Source: JAPLJM01 sp963708515
GTDB taxonomy: Bacteria; Desulfobacterota; Syntrophia; Syntrophales; Fen-1087
Reading direction: 5' to 3'
NCBI GenBank assembly: GCA_963708515.1
Contig: CAVPSX010000021.1
Location: 319,475 to 383,474 of the forward strand
Length of the DNA: 64,000 bases
Part shown: one piece after another, positions 33,269 to 41,989 of the stretch
Layout of the letters: each line of letters starts with the position of its first letter
Numbering within the stretch: the first letter of the stretch is position 1
The notes under the pieces: model-generated
What the model saw: the letters and a program-made list of their open reading frames with translations, nothing else
What the model was told of the DNA's origin: nothing
Databases searched by the model: none
Translations under genes and position numbers: made by a program

Positions 33269-34879
33269 GTGCTTACAAAAATTTCCGTATTAACGGCATA
33301 TTTCTTGATCGTCCTGATAATCGGATATTTAACGCGTACCCACTGGAAGTCGTCTCCCGCCAATTACTTCCTTGCCGATCGCGGACTGGGCACGGTGGTT
33401 CTGCTGGCCACCATGACCGCAACCAACTTCTCTGCTTTCACGGTGTTCGGGGCCTCCGGGGCCGGCTACCGCGACGGGTACGGCTTTTTCCCGATCATGG
33501 CATTCGGTACCGGTTTCATGGCATTGAGCTTCTGGGTCATCGGCCGCAAGGCCTGGCGGATTGGCCGCGAACGGGGAATCATTACGCCGCCGGAGTTCGT
33601 GAAGTCGCTCTACAGCAGCCCGGCCCTGGGCTGCCTTGTCGCCGTGGTGATGATCGTCTTCACCGTGCCTTATCTCGCGCTCCAGCCCATGGCGGCCGGA
33701 TATGCCCTGCAAGAGCTGATCGGCCTTCCGTATTTCGCCGGCTGCGTTCTGGTGACTGCCGTTATCGTTCTGTACACCTTGCACGGCGGCATGCGGGCTG
33801 TGGCCTGGACCGACCTGCTTCAGGGGCTTCTGATGTTATGCATGCTCCTGGCCGTCATGGTCCTCATCGCCGGGTACCACGGCGGGTTCGCGGCCGCCAA
33901 TCAGAAAGTAATGCTCCTGAAGCCGGCGCTGTTCGACCGGCCCGGCGGCACCGGACATTACACACTGGGGATCTGGTTCAGCTATATGATCTTGTGGTTT
34001 CTGTGCGACCCGATGTTTCCGCAGCTCTTTCAGCGCTTTTTCGCCGCCAAGAGCGATTGGTCGATCTCCCGCATGATGTTGTTCTATCCTCTGATCTGCA
34101 CGGTGATCTTCCTGCCGCCGATCGCAGTGGGCGTGATGGGACACCTGACCTTCCCGGATCTTGCCGGAAAACAGGCTGACCGCATTCTGCCTATGCTGGT
34201 GAACGCCGTCGCGGGCGATTTCATGGCGGCCATGGTCACGGCGGGAGGCCTTGCCGCCCTCATGTCCACCATGGACTCCCAGCTGCTGACACTCAGCTCC
34301 ATCTTCACCAGGGACCTGCTCCCGGTCTTTTGGAAACGCTCAATGGAGACCAGTATTCCAGGTCGCATCTTCGTGATCGGCCTGAGTATCGCCGGCCTGG
34401 CCCTGGCTTACAGGCCGCCGGCGACCATGATCGAGATTGCCACCGAAACCTTTACGGGCCTGGCGGTCTTGTTCCCGACGGTGCTGTTTGGTTTGTACTT
34501 CAAACGCGTCTATGCGGCGCCGGCCATCTTATCGATCCTCGCAGGTGAAATCATCCTGATTCTAATACACTTCAAGCTCGTTGCGCCGGGTCCCTTTCTG
34601 CCGGTTATCCCGGTGATGCTCGTCACCTTCGGCGTTTACCTGGTTGCTCATCTTCTCCTGCGGGCGAAGGAAGGCAAACTTGTGATCACCCTGCCCGTGT
34701 GGCTGACCAACCGCTATTTCCTGATGCTGACGGTAATATTTATGCTGGCAACGGATTTCTGGGCCTGGGGAAGCACGCAGCCGATGATTATGGGAGTTCC
34801 TGTCTGGATGATTTACTTTGTACTGCTTTCCGCTGCCCAGATGGCGGTCATGGCCGGTCTTATACGCGATGAATCTTAA
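33269..34879 (+). CDS. Sodium:solute symporter (SSS family)
   Basis: A 536-residue membrane protein with about 13 helices and the SSS pattern: ANYFLADRGLG, TNFSAFTVFGASGAGYRDG, YALQELIGLPYF, LHGGMRAVAWTDLLQG, and AALMSTMDSQLLTLSSIFTRDL with the Ser/Asp sodium-site region. It imports an organic solute with Na+; which one (amino acid, monocarboxylate, other) cannot be read off. The open frame extends up to 33182, but that part overlaps an intrinsic terminator. The GTG at 33269, preceded by GTGGGGAAC, is therefore the better start. Confidence 0.9.
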   Translation: MLTKISVLTAYFLIVLIIGYLTRTHWKSSPANYFLADRGLGTVVLLATMTATNFSAFTVFGASGAGYRDGYGFFPIMAFGTGFMALSFWVIGRKAWRIGRERGIITPPEFVKSLYSSPALGCLVAVVMIVFTVPYLALQPMAAGYALQELIGLPYFAGCVLVTAVIVLYTLHGGMRAVAWTDLLQGLLMLCMLLAVMVLIAGYHGGFAAANQKVMLLKPALFDRPGGTGHYTLGIWFSYMILWFLCDPMFPQLFQRFFAAKSDWSISRMMLFYPLICTVIFLPPIAVGVMGHLTFPDLAGKQADRILPMLVNAVAGDFMAAMVTAGGLAALMSTMDSQLLTLSSIFTRDLLPVFWKRSMETSIPGRIFVIGLSIAGLALAYRPPATMIEIATETFTGLAVLFPTVLFGLYFKRVYAAPAILSILAGEIILILIHFKLVAPGPFLPVIPVMLVTFGVYLVAHLLLRAKEGKLVITLPVWLTNRYFLMLTVIFMLATDFWAWGSTQPMIMGVPVWMIYFVLLSAAQMAVMAGLIRDES

Positions 34880-34885
34880 GGATTA

Positions 34886-34981
34886 AATTGATCTCCGGCT
34901 GACGAGTGCGACCGCTCCCTTTTCGGGTCTATTGATGATGATCGTGCAGATCCCGTCCTTTTTTCCACCAGAACTTTTATG
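34886..34981 (-). pseudogene. Remnant of an enoyl-CoA hydratase/isomerase N-terminus
   Basis: On the minus strand IKVLVEK continues, after a one-base shift, as KDGICTIIINRPEKGAVALV before a stop. This matches the typical start of the crotonase family (VEKDG-x-TI-x-NRPEK). Nothing else of the gene remains in the 34880-35058 gap. Confidence 0.6.
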
Positions 34982-35058
34982 TCTGTATCCCCCATTCCTG
35001 GATAAATTTTCAAACCTCAACCTGACAAACCGATCAATTCGACAAAAACGGCATTTGC

Positions 35059-35763
35059 TCAAATTTTATCTTTAAGAAGGCGCTGATGTTCAATCTTTTT
35101 CCCTCGAGGAATCAGATCACAAAAATAAAACCGATTGTCCCGCACCACCGCTTTTCCGACCGTAAACAGGATCTGCTCCATAAAATTTGGTCCGTTGTAA
35201 ACGAACGAATGAAATTCTCCATTCTCACCGCAGGGGTCAACGGTTGAAGGAAGATCGGATAGGAATTCTTTATCGAATGATCTTCCCACAAACGAGCCAT
35301 CGAGGGCGTTTGAATCAACACAGGTGATGATTGCCTTGAAACCGAGTTTTAAAAATTCATGGGCAAGCTCAAGAGAATGCTGTCCCCAGAGCGGGAAACA
35401 GGCTCTCATACCCATCTTTGACAACTGGTTTTCACGATACGCTCTGATGTCTTCGAGAAAAACGTCACCGAAAACGACCGTGGAAACGCCTCGCTTTGCA
35501 TATTCTGCAAGCGTGGCTGCCATTCTTGTTTCGTAGATCTCATTAGAACTTCCCGGGGGGATAAACACCGTCTCAAGCGGAAGCCCGAGAGCGTGGCTTT
35601 GTCTTTCAAGCAGAATCCGCCTTACACCGTGCATGCTGATTCTGTTATATTTTTCGGTGACCGTCGTCAGGAGGGCGGATATTTCCAGGCCTTCTTTTTG
35701 AATCTTATATAGGGCAAGGGCGCTGTCCTTTCCGCCACTCCATGCAACCATCACCTTTTCCAT
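35059..35763 (-). CDS. PP-loop ATPase of the diphthine-ammonia ligase/MJ0570 family
   Basis: A 234-residue protein starting MEKVMVAWSGGKDSALALY, where SGGKDS is the ATP-pyrophosphatase loop. It continues with ISMHGVRRILLERQSHALGLPL, VVFGDVFLEDIRAYRE, LWGQHSLELAHEFLKLGFKAIITCVD and DPCGENGEFHSFVY, all conserved in this family. Eukaryotic members amidate diphthine on EF-2; bacteria lack diphthamide, so the bacterial substrate is unknown. The frame extends nine codons upstream, but the ATG at 35763 fits the family. Confidence 0.85.
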   Translation of the reverse strand: MEKVMVAWSGGKDSALALYKIQKEGLEISALLTTVTEKYNRISMHGVRRILLERQSHALGLPLETVFIPPGSSNEIYETRMAATLAEYAKRGVSTVVFGDVFLEDIRAYRENQLSKMGMRACFPLWGQHSLELAHEFLKLGFKAIITCVDSNALDGSFVGRSFDKEFLSDLPSTVDPCGENGEFHSFVYNGPNFMEQILFTVGKAVVRDNRFYFCDLIPRGKKIEHQRLLKDKI

Positions 35764-35996
35764 GCTGACACAATCCTTCCCTGCCGCCATGATATTCGGA
35801 GGACTCTGTGTTATTCAAACGCTTGGATTCATCGGAACATCGTTGCCGGCAGAGCCAGATTTATAAACACAAGGGTGTCGAAAATCCGGCAATGGATCAG
35901 GCGGGAGATTCAGCTCCTGATTTCCCATCCGAAAAAATCATCTATGCGATGCACAGAATTCATACAAGAACATGTAATGAAATGCCATTATTATTC

Positions 35997-36027
35997 TTGA
36001 AAATGGAATGATAAAATGGTTATCATT
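35997..36027 (+). promoter_or_regulatory. Promoter overlapped by a 21-bp palindromic operator
   Basis: AATGATAA and TTATCATT (36007-36014 and 36020-36027) form an 8-5-8 inverted repeat. A TTGAAA at 35997 lies 18 bases before TATCAT at 36021, so the palindrome covers the spacer and -10. The site lies 44 bp before the MBL hydrolase start and resembles a Fur-type or similar repressor box. The rest of 35791-36070 has no supported gene. Confidence 0.55.
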
Positions 36028-36070
36028 AAAATGGGATACGACAAACCATTAAATACGAAAAGGAGATGCG

Positions 36071-36736
36071 ATGAAATTTGCAAATGACATCTATGTGTAT
36101 GAATGGACGGACTTTTATGAGAACAACTGCAACAGCTTTTATATCGGGGGCTCTGTGCAGGCCCTGATCGATCCGGGTCTGACGCGCCATGTCCCGTCGC
36201 TTTTGGAAAGCATGAAACTCGACGGCATCCGGGAGACCGACATCCGGTATGTCATCAACACCCACTCCCACCCGGACCACTTCGAGGGCTCGGCTTCTTT
36301 CGCGCCCGACAAGGTGAAAATCGCCATGCATGCCGATGAAATCGCCTTTCTCAATGGGGAGGGCGGCGGCCTGTACGGCCTGTTCGGTATGAGTGCGCCA
36401 GCCGTCGATATCAATATGAGCCTCAAGGAGGGCAACCTCGTTCTTGGTGATGAACTATTTGATATTATTCATATACCAGGTCATTCGCCGGGGTCCGTCG
36501 GCCTGTACTGGCCGGCCCGGAAGGCGCTTTTCTGCGGCGACGTGATCTTTGATCAAAGCGTGGGGCGGACGGACTTCCCCGGCGGCAGCGGCGCCCAGCT
36601 CAAGGAGAGCATCCGGAGCCTTGCCGGGCTGGACATCGAATTCCTGTTTCCGGGGCATATGGGCATGGTCGAAGGGGCGCAAAACGTGCAGAGAAATTTC
36701 AAGATCGTGATCCAGCAGATCTTTCCGTATATTTGA
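36071..36736 (+). CDS. MBL-fold metallo-hydrolase
   Basis: A 221-residue metallo-beta-lactamase-fold protein. Metal ligands: THSHPDHFEG (HxHxDH), the His in HIPGHSPGSVG, the Asp in LFCGDVIFDQSVGRTDFPGG, and the late His in FPGHMG. This is the glyoxalase II-like arrangement with two metals. Thioester hydrolysis or a related role is likely, but the substrate is unknown. AAAGGAG precedes the ATG, and a palindromic operator overlaps its presumed promoter. The sequence after its stop codon starts with a short copy of the GACGGCTTTG repeat. Confidence 0.85.
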   Translation: MKFANDIYVYEWTDFYENNCNSFYIGGSVQALIDPGLTRHVPSLLESMKLDGIRETDIRYVINTHSHPDHFEGSASFAPDKVKIAMHADEIAFLNGEGGGLYGLFGMSAPAVDINMSLKEGNLVLGDELFDIIHIPGHSPGSVGLYWPARKALFCGDVIFDQSVGRTDFPGGSGAQLKESIRSLAGLDIEFLFPGHMGMVEGAQNVQRNFKIVIQQIFPYI

Positions 36737-36775
36737 CGGCTTTGTAAAAAGACCGGATGCCGGCGTCGCCCTGTG

Positions 36776-37084
36776 TTATTCCAGGCTCGGGATGGGAATG
36801 AATTCGTCTTTCTTTAAGATCATGTAAGTCGCGAGCCCCTTGGCGATCAGCGTTCCGTCGCCGTTGCGAACCTCCACGTCGCCCAGGGCGGTCTTGGCGC
36901 CCTTGTGGACGATCCGCGCCTCGGCCATCATTTCACCCGCGTCAAAGGGCAGCCTCACCTTCGCCCAGCCTTTTTTCACATCGGCCAGTTCCAGGCCGAG
37001 CAGCTCCCAGAAAGGCGATTCCTGCTGCATTTTTGTCAGCAGGGACGCCTTGAATTTCGGCGTAAGGTCTTCATGCTGGGTCAT
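36776..37084 (-). CDS. PaaI-like hotdog thioesterase with the catalytic core deleted
   Basis: Only 102 residues, against about 140 for the family. The start (ESPFWELLGLELADVKKGWAKVRLPFDAG) and end (AEARIVHKGAKTALGDVEVRNGDGTLIAKGLATYMIL) match PaaI/YbgC-type hotdog proteins. The middle part with the Np-GivHGG helix and the catalytic Asp (about 45 residues) is missing, and the frame stays open. The product is therefore probably inactive or unfolded. The ATG at 37084 has a GGAG 8 bases upstream. It may be a decaying gene or an assembly deletion. Confidence 0.7.
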   Translation of the reverse strand: MTQHEDLTPKFKASLLTKMQQESPFWELLGLELADVKKGWAKVRLPFDAGEMMAEARIVHKGAKTALGDVEVRNGDGTLIAKGLATYMILKKDEFIPIPSLE

Positions 37085-37174
37085 GAACAAAGCTCCTCAG
37101 AGATGCGGCGGGATTTGCGCATCCTCGTCAAATATTGTCTCAGCGTCTTGCGAATCAATAACACTGCCCTTTTT

Positions 37175-38827
37175 TTATTCGCCGTTCATCTTCTCGGTCA
37201 CGGCATTGTCCGTTTCCCGGTAGGGCAGGGACTCACGGATCGGCTCGGGGATGCGGCCGTATTTCGCCTCGAAGCTTTCCAGGTACTGCCTGCGACCGCA
37301 CAGAAAGTCCGCCACCCTTTTTTTCATGAGGTTCCGATCCGTAAATAACGTGTGGGCCCGCATCAGGTCGAGGTTCGCCCGGTCGCACTTGATGGGGTAG
37401 TAATGACCCAGGCAATCCGTCTCCACGCTGAAGCGGAGCTGCTTGCGGACAAGATCGTTGTAAGTTGCCAGGGACTGCCGCAGCGTAACCTTTTCGTCAA
37501 GCGGGCCGATCGTCCCCGTATTGGCCAGATAGCAGGGTATCCGGTTTCGTTTGAGAATGTCGTGGAAAATCATGGCGTGTTCCAGGCGGTCACCCACCAC
37601 AAAGGGATCGAGGAAGAATTCGCGCTTGAACTTGCCCGCCTCCTCGGGATTGCCGCCGCTGCTTTCGATGGATTCTCCGTAGATGAACAGCATCGTGGCC
37701 TGCTCGGCTGTCAGCCTGCTGATAACATTCACCAGCGGGTTCCGGGTCAGAATGATGATATGGTGGAGTCGCTTAACCCGCAGGTTTTTCGAGGCAATCT
37801 CCAGATTGTCGCGCGTCACGACGGCGCGGGCGTTTCCGGTTTTGACGAGATCATTGAAATCGGGCATGTACGGATACTTAGTGACGGCCACGTTTTCCAG
37901 GAATGCGTCTCTGGACTCGGCGGCGCGCAGGATCTCCGGCTGGTTTTCATCGAGCCCCTCTGTTTTGACATAGAGCCCGCCGATCTCGAAGGCCGCGTAA
38001 CTGCCGTCAAAACCGATCGTGCCGCCGTCGTCGCCGATCATTTCGGAGCTTTCGCGCGGCAGCTTGGCAAATTTGCGGCATAGCGTCGTCGTTTTGCCGG
38101 TGGCCGTGAGCCCCGAAACGGCCGTGACGACTTCCTGCAATTCCGGCCGTTCGGTATGCTCGTCGTAGATCCACAGATAATCCCGCCGGGCGCCGGCGTG
38201 CAGGAAGATCCCCGTTTTGTCGATGGCCTTGATGCGCCAGTCCTCGAACTGGAAAACGCCCTTCTTCCCCTCGCCTAAATAGATCGTATTGCGGCAGATT
38301 TTCACCTGATCGCCCCGCTTGTCCCCCATGAAGAGACGGATAGTGACATCCTTGTTCAGCAGTTTCTTTGCCTTGTTGGCTTCAAAGTGCTCATCGGTAA
38401 AATAAATGATCGTATAGGTCGGATCATCAACGATGCGCGCTTCGGGCCGGTCGAGGAGCAGTTTCAGGCCGTAGGCAACCTGGGTATAGGTCTCGGGGAG
38501 CAGGAAACGGACCGTAACCCCGTCCAGGCCGTCGCCGACGATGGTATCAAGGGAGATGACGCGCGTCGCGCCGAGGACGTCAATAGCCTGGCGTGCCAGG
38601 GCCTCTTCGGCCTCACCGAAGGGGTGCTCGACGCTGTTTCTGGTATGCGGGGCCGAGCGGTTCATCGGTTCGGAGTCGGCCGCCACCGAGCCAAGCTGGG
38701 TCTGAATGACCCCCTCCTGCCTCAGGGCAATGCGCTTCAGCTCTTCCAGAGACCGCCCCTCGATGAGGCGTTTGTCCCGCCGGGCTTCTTCATAGATACG
38801 TTTTGCGGCTGATTTGAAAATATTCAT
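37175..38827 (-). CDS. pckA: Phosphoenolpyruvate carboxykinase (ATP)
   Basis: The 550-residue product has RNSVEHPFGEAEE at the N-terminal side, the kinase-1a P-loop GLTATGKTTTLCRKF (about residues 242-256), the metal/phosphate motif MIGDDGGTIGFDG, and ESRDAFLENVAV. It interconverts oxaloacetate + ATP and PEP + CO2 + ADP, serving gluconeogenesis in a cell that grows on acids. The P-loop reads TATGK where E. coli has SGTGK, and the GDD is followed by GGT, so it is a divergent subgroup. No operon partners. Confidence 0.85.
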   Translation of the reverse strand: MNIFKSAAKRIYEEARRDKRLIEGRSLEELKRIALRQEGVIQTQLGSVAADSEPMNRSAPHTRNSVEHPFGEAEEALARQAIDVLGATRVISLDTIVGDGLDGVTVRFLLPETYTQVAYGLKLLLDRPEARIVDDPTYTIIYFTDEHFEANKAKKLLNKDVTIRLFMGDKRGDQVKICRNTIYLGEGKKGVFQFEDWRIKAIDKTGIFLHAGARRDYLWIYDEHTERPELQEVVTAVSGLTATGKTTTLCRKFAKLPRESSEMIGDDGGTIGFDGSYAAFEIGGLYVKTEGLDENQPEILRAAESRDAFLENVAVTKYPYMPDFNDLVKTGNARAVVTRDNLEIASKNLRVKRLHHIIILTRNPLVNVISRLTAEQATMLFIYGESIESSGGNPEEAGKFKREFFLDPFVVGDRLEHAMIFHDILKRNRIPCYLANTGTIGPLDEKVTLRQSLATYNDLVRKQLRFSVETDCLGHYYPIKCDRANLDLMRAHTLFTDRNLMKKRVADFLCGRRQYLESFEAKYGRIPEPIRESLPYRETDNAVTEKMNGE

Positions 38828-38867
38828 GACGGTTGGTCCCGAAAAAAGCTGTCCCTATAAAAATGGA

Positions 38868-38915
38868 CCCCGGTTGAAAAACGGCTTCACTGCTTGCACC
38901 CTTTTCAGAGCTCAG
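38868..38915 (-). repeat. Copy 3 of the dispersed repeat (minus orientation, partial)
   Basis: Reads in reverse complement GAGCTCTGAAAAGGGTGCAAGCAGTGAAGCCGTTTTTCAACC (shown in parts: GAGCTCTGAAAAGG, TGCAAGCAGTGAAGCCG, TTTTTCAACC). A GCTGTCCCTAT fragment of the GGGACAG family lies just before it at about 38849. Confidence 0.55.
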
Positions 38916-38924
38916 ACAAAGCAA

Positions 38925-39335
38925 TCAAAAACTGAATCGGATCAGAGGACTGAGACGTTGTTGGGTTTGCCATTTAGACCATTCCCGGCTATCGATGTAA
39001 CGGTTTTCATCCTCATCGGCGGCGGAAAATCTTTTCAGCGCTTCCTCCTGAAATTCATTCCGGTGGATTCTTCCGTCCTTGTTCTTGTCCATCTCTGCAA
39101 GCCAGTCTTTCCGGTCCGCTTCCGACAAGGCCTTCAGCTCCTCCTTGTCCAGATGACCGCTGCCGTCTTTATCCAGCTTGTCAAAGGTTCTCGCTGTCGC
39201 ATCGAGATATTCCTGCTGCGAGACTCTGCCGTCCTTGTCCTTGTCGAGGGTTTCAAGCGCTTTTTCCACGCCGGAAACAGGCCCCGTCAACACCAGGATC
39301 ATGGCGATTGCGATGATTAATTTTTGCATGGGCAT
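38925..39335 (-). CDS. Exported EF-hand protein with four calcium loops
   Basis: From the ATG at 39335 (GGACG site; the frame itself opens at 39392) the product is 136 residues with a signal peptide (QKLIIAIAMILVLTGPVSG). Four EF-hand loops follow: DKDKDGRVSQQE, DKDGSGHLDKEE, DKNKDGRIHRNE and the weaker DEDENRYIDSRE. The first three have the full D-x-D/N-x-D/S-G calcium ligands. It is a secreted calmodulin-like calcium binder. It lies 54 bp downstream of an M50 protease gene on the same strand, possibly cotranscribed. Confidence 0.85.
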   Translation of the reverse strand: MPMQKLIIAIAMILVLTGPVSGVEKALETLDKDKDGRVSQQEYLDATARTFDKLDKDGSGHLDKEELKALSEADRKDWLAEMDKNKDGRIHRNEFQEEALKRFSAADEDENRYIDSREWSKWQTQQRLSPLIRFSF

Positions 39336-39388
39336 CGTCCTTTCTAAAAAACCGTTCTGCTCCCTTCTTACGACGGGAAAAACTTTGT

Positions 39389-40012
39389 TCACGGCAATAT
39401 AATCCTGATGATCGTCAGAATGATCCCGCGGAAAAAGGCAATCAGCGGATTCAGCGCGCCTAAAAACAGCAGGCCGATAATCAGGAAAAACCCGTAGGGT
39501 TCAATCCGGGAGAGGGCATACTGCCATCTTTCGGGCAAAAAGCCCATTAGAATTTTCGAACCGTCCAGGGGTGGAATCGGAATCATGTTGAATGCGGCCA
39601 GCATGATGTTGATCTGGGCCAGATAGTACAGCAGCGTTGCCGCCGCCGTTCCCGGAGCAGGCGATAAAAGCCTGAAAACAAGAACAGCCAGGAAGGCCAG
39701 GATCAAGTTCGTAATGATGCCCGCAGATGAAACGAGGATGAGGCCTTTTTTCGTATCCCGGATGTAATTGAAGTTGACCGGAACCGGCCTGGCCCAGCCA
39801 AAGCCGAAGAGAAACAGCATGATCGTCCCGATGGGATCGAGATGTCTGATCGGATTGAGGCTCAATCGGCCCTGCCATTTGGCCGTGGGGTCGCCCATGC
39901 GCCAGGCCACCCATCCGTGGGCCAGCTCGTGCAGGACGACGGAATACATCAGCGGGATGGCCAAAAGGACAAATGTCAGCGGATCCTTGAGCAGCAGGTT
40001 GAGCAGTCCCAT
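39389..40012 (-). CDS. Site-2-type M50 membrane metalloprotease (YwhC-like)
   Basis: A 207-residue membrane protein with about five helices. SVVLHELAHGWVAWRMGDPTA carries the HExxH zinc site (His28, Glu29, His32), followed by RLSLNPIRHLDPIGT, and the later third ligand PIPPLDGSKIL (the N/PxDG motif). No PDZ or CBS domain. It cleaves transmembrane substrates within the membrane; the substrate is unknown. It is divergent from ftsH, with the two promoters presumably in the 148-bp gap. Confidence 0.9.
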   Translation of the reverse strand: MGLLNLLLKDPLTFVLLAIPLMYSVVLHELAHGWVAWRMGDPTAKWQGRLSLNPIRHLDPIGTIMLFLFGFGWARPVPVNFNYIRDTKKGLILVSSAGIITNLILAFLAVLVFRLLSPAPGTAAATLLYYLAQINIMLAAFNMIPIPPLDGSKILMGFLPERWQYALSRIEPYGFFLIIGLLFLGALNPLIAFFRGIILTIIRIILP

Positions 40013-40160
40013 GCAGATTTTTCCTCTCCTTGGTCGTCGGGTGCGCTACTTTTGCAGAGCCCGGCGCTTCTGTCAATCCATAAAAATTCACGGGTGATGA
40101 TGCGGAACACTTAAATTATCTTGAGGTTCATGGCACACTCTGTTAGATTTCGGGGGAATT

Positions 40161-41975
40161 ATGACTATTCAGGAGGATCTCGTGGAAAAACATCACCGGT
40201 TTTCAGTCTGGTATGTCCTGCTCGGCGTCTGGGTGGTGCTGATCGTCCAGAGCTATCTCTCCTCGATGTTCGCCCACCAGGTCATCCCTTACAGCCAGTT
40301 TCTGTCGCTTCTGAAAGAGGGCAAGATCAGCGAGGTCGCCGTCACGGCCAATCAGATTCAGGGCAAGATGCAGGACGGCGCGGCTGCGGGTGAGATGAAA
40401 AGCTTTCGGACGATCCGTGTCGATCCGGAACTGTCCACGCTGCTCGATCAATACAAAGTCACCTTCAAGGGAGAGATCGAATCCACCTTTCTTCGCGACC
40501 TTTTTTCCTGGGTTTTCCCGATCCTGCTCTTCATCGGCATCTGGTATTTCATGATGAAGCGCATGGGGTCTCAGCAGACCGGCTTCATGACCCTCGGCAA
40601 GAACAAGGCTAAAATCTACATGGAAAACGAACTGAACGTAACCTTCAACGACGTGGCCGGCGTGGACGAGGCCAAGCAGGAGCTCGTGGAAGTCATCGAA
40701 TTCCTGAAAACGCCGGCCAAGTTCACCGAACTGGGAGGCAAGATTCCCAAGGGTATCCTGCTGGTGGGGCCTCCGGGCACGGGCAAGACCATGCTGGCCA
40801 AGGCCGTGGCCGGTGAGAGCGGCGTGCCCTTTTTCAGCATCAGCGGCTCCGAATTCGTGGAAATGTTCGTCGGCATGGGCGCCGCGCGGGTTCGCGACCT
40901 GTTCGTGCAGGCCAAACAGAAGGCCCCCTGCATCATCTTCATCGACGAGCTGGACGCCCTGGGCAAGGCCCGGGGATTCGGAGCCGTCGGCGGTCATGAC
41001 GAGCGGGAGCAGACCCTGAATCAGCTCCTCGTCGAGATGGACGGCTTCGACACCAAGGTGGGCGTTATCCTCATGGCCGCGACCAACCGGCCGGAAATTC
41101 TCGATCCGGCGCTGCTGCGGCCGGGGCGCTTCGACCGCCACATCCTCGTGGACCGCCCCGACAAGGTCGGCCGCAAGGAGATCCTGAAAGTGCATATGAA
41201 AAAAGTCAAAGTCGCGCCCGATGTGGACCTGGAACTGCTGGCCAACATGACGCCCGGCATGGTCGGCGCCGATCTGGCCAACCTGGTCAATGAGGCGGCG
41301 CTGCTGGCCGTCCGTCACGACAAGAAGGAGGTGGGACTGGCGGAATTTCAAGAGGCCGTGGAGCGCATCGTCGCCGGCCTCGAAAAGAAGAACCGCCTCA
41401 TCAACCCGAAAGAGCGGGAAACCGTGGCCTATCATGAAATGGGTCATGCCCTGGTCGCATTGTCGCTGCCGGGGACCGATCCCGTCCAGAAGATCTCGAT
41501 CATCCCGCGGGGCATCTCCGCCCTCGGATATACCCTGCAGGTTCCCACGGAAGACCGCTTTCTCATGAAAAAATCGGAATTGCTAAACAAGATCGCCACG
41601 TTGTTAGGCGGCCGGGCGGCAGAAGCAATCACCTTCGGCGACATCTCCACGGGCGCCCATAACGACCTGGCCCGGGCGACGGATATTGCCAGAAGCATGA
41701 TTAGGGAATACGGGATGAGCGTGAGCCTCGGGCAGGTCTATCTCTCGCCGGAGAAACGACCCCAGTTCCTGGATCTGGGCATGCAGCAGGGCGGCGATTA
41801 CAGCGAAGCGACCGCGGAGCTGATCGACCGGGAAATCAGGGAGATCATCACGGGCGAATACAACCGGGCGCTGGACATTCTGAGGGCAAAAAAAGACGCC
41901 CTGGAAAAGGGCGCCCGGTTGCTTTTAGAGAAAGAAAAGATAGACGGCGAGGAAATCCGGGCATTGATGGTCTGA
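40161..41975 (+). CDS. ftsH: ATP-dependent zinc metalloprotease FtsH
   Basis: A 604-residue membrane AAA+ protease. Two N-terminal helices (about residues 15-32 and 112-130) flank a periplasmic part. The AAA domain has Walker A GPPGTGKT (about 202), Walker B IIFIDELDAL, and the SRH region NRPEILDPALLRPGRFDR. The M41 protease has the zinc site HEMGH (about 425) and the third ligand in the GAHNDLARATDIAR region. It degrades membrane and short-lived cytoplasmic proteins. A GTG at 40182 (residue 8) has a perfect AGGAGG site and may be the real start. Length is slightly below the usual 610-650 because the C-terminal tail is short. Confidence 0.95.
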   Translation: MTIQEDLVEKHHRFSVWYVLLGVWVVLIVQSYLSSMFAHQVIPYSQFLSLLKEGKISEVAVTANQIQGKMQDGAAAGEMKSFRTIRVDPELSTLLDQYKVTFKGEIESTFLRDLFSWVFPILLFIGIWYFMMKRMGSQQTGFMTLGKNKAKIYMENELNVTFNDVAGVDEAKQELVEVIEFLKTPAKFTELGGKIPKGILLVGPPGTGKTMLAKAVAGESGVPFFSISGSEFVEMFVGMGAARVRDLFVQAKQKAPCIIFIDELDALGKARGFGAVGGHDEREQTLNQLLVEMDGFDTKVGVILMAATNRPEILDPALLRPGRFDRHILVDRPDKVGRKEILKVHMKKVKVAPDVDLELLANMTPGMVGADLANLVNEAALLAVRHDKKEVGLAEFQEAVERIVAGLEKKNRLINPKERETVAYHEMGHALVALSLPGTDPVQKISIIPRGISALGYTLQVPTEDRFLMKKSELLNKIATLLGGRAAEAITFGDISTGAHNDLARATDIARSMIREYGMSVSLGQVYLSPEKRPQFLDLGMQQGGDYSEATAELIDREIREIITGEYNRALDILRAKKDALEKGARLLLEKEKIDGEEIRALMV

Positions 41976-41989
41976 AGATTTTTACCCGG

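Noticed and set aside
40203..41447. A 414-residue antisense frame within ftsH
   Set aside because: Mirror of the conserved FtsH frame in GC-rich DNA, with no motifs.
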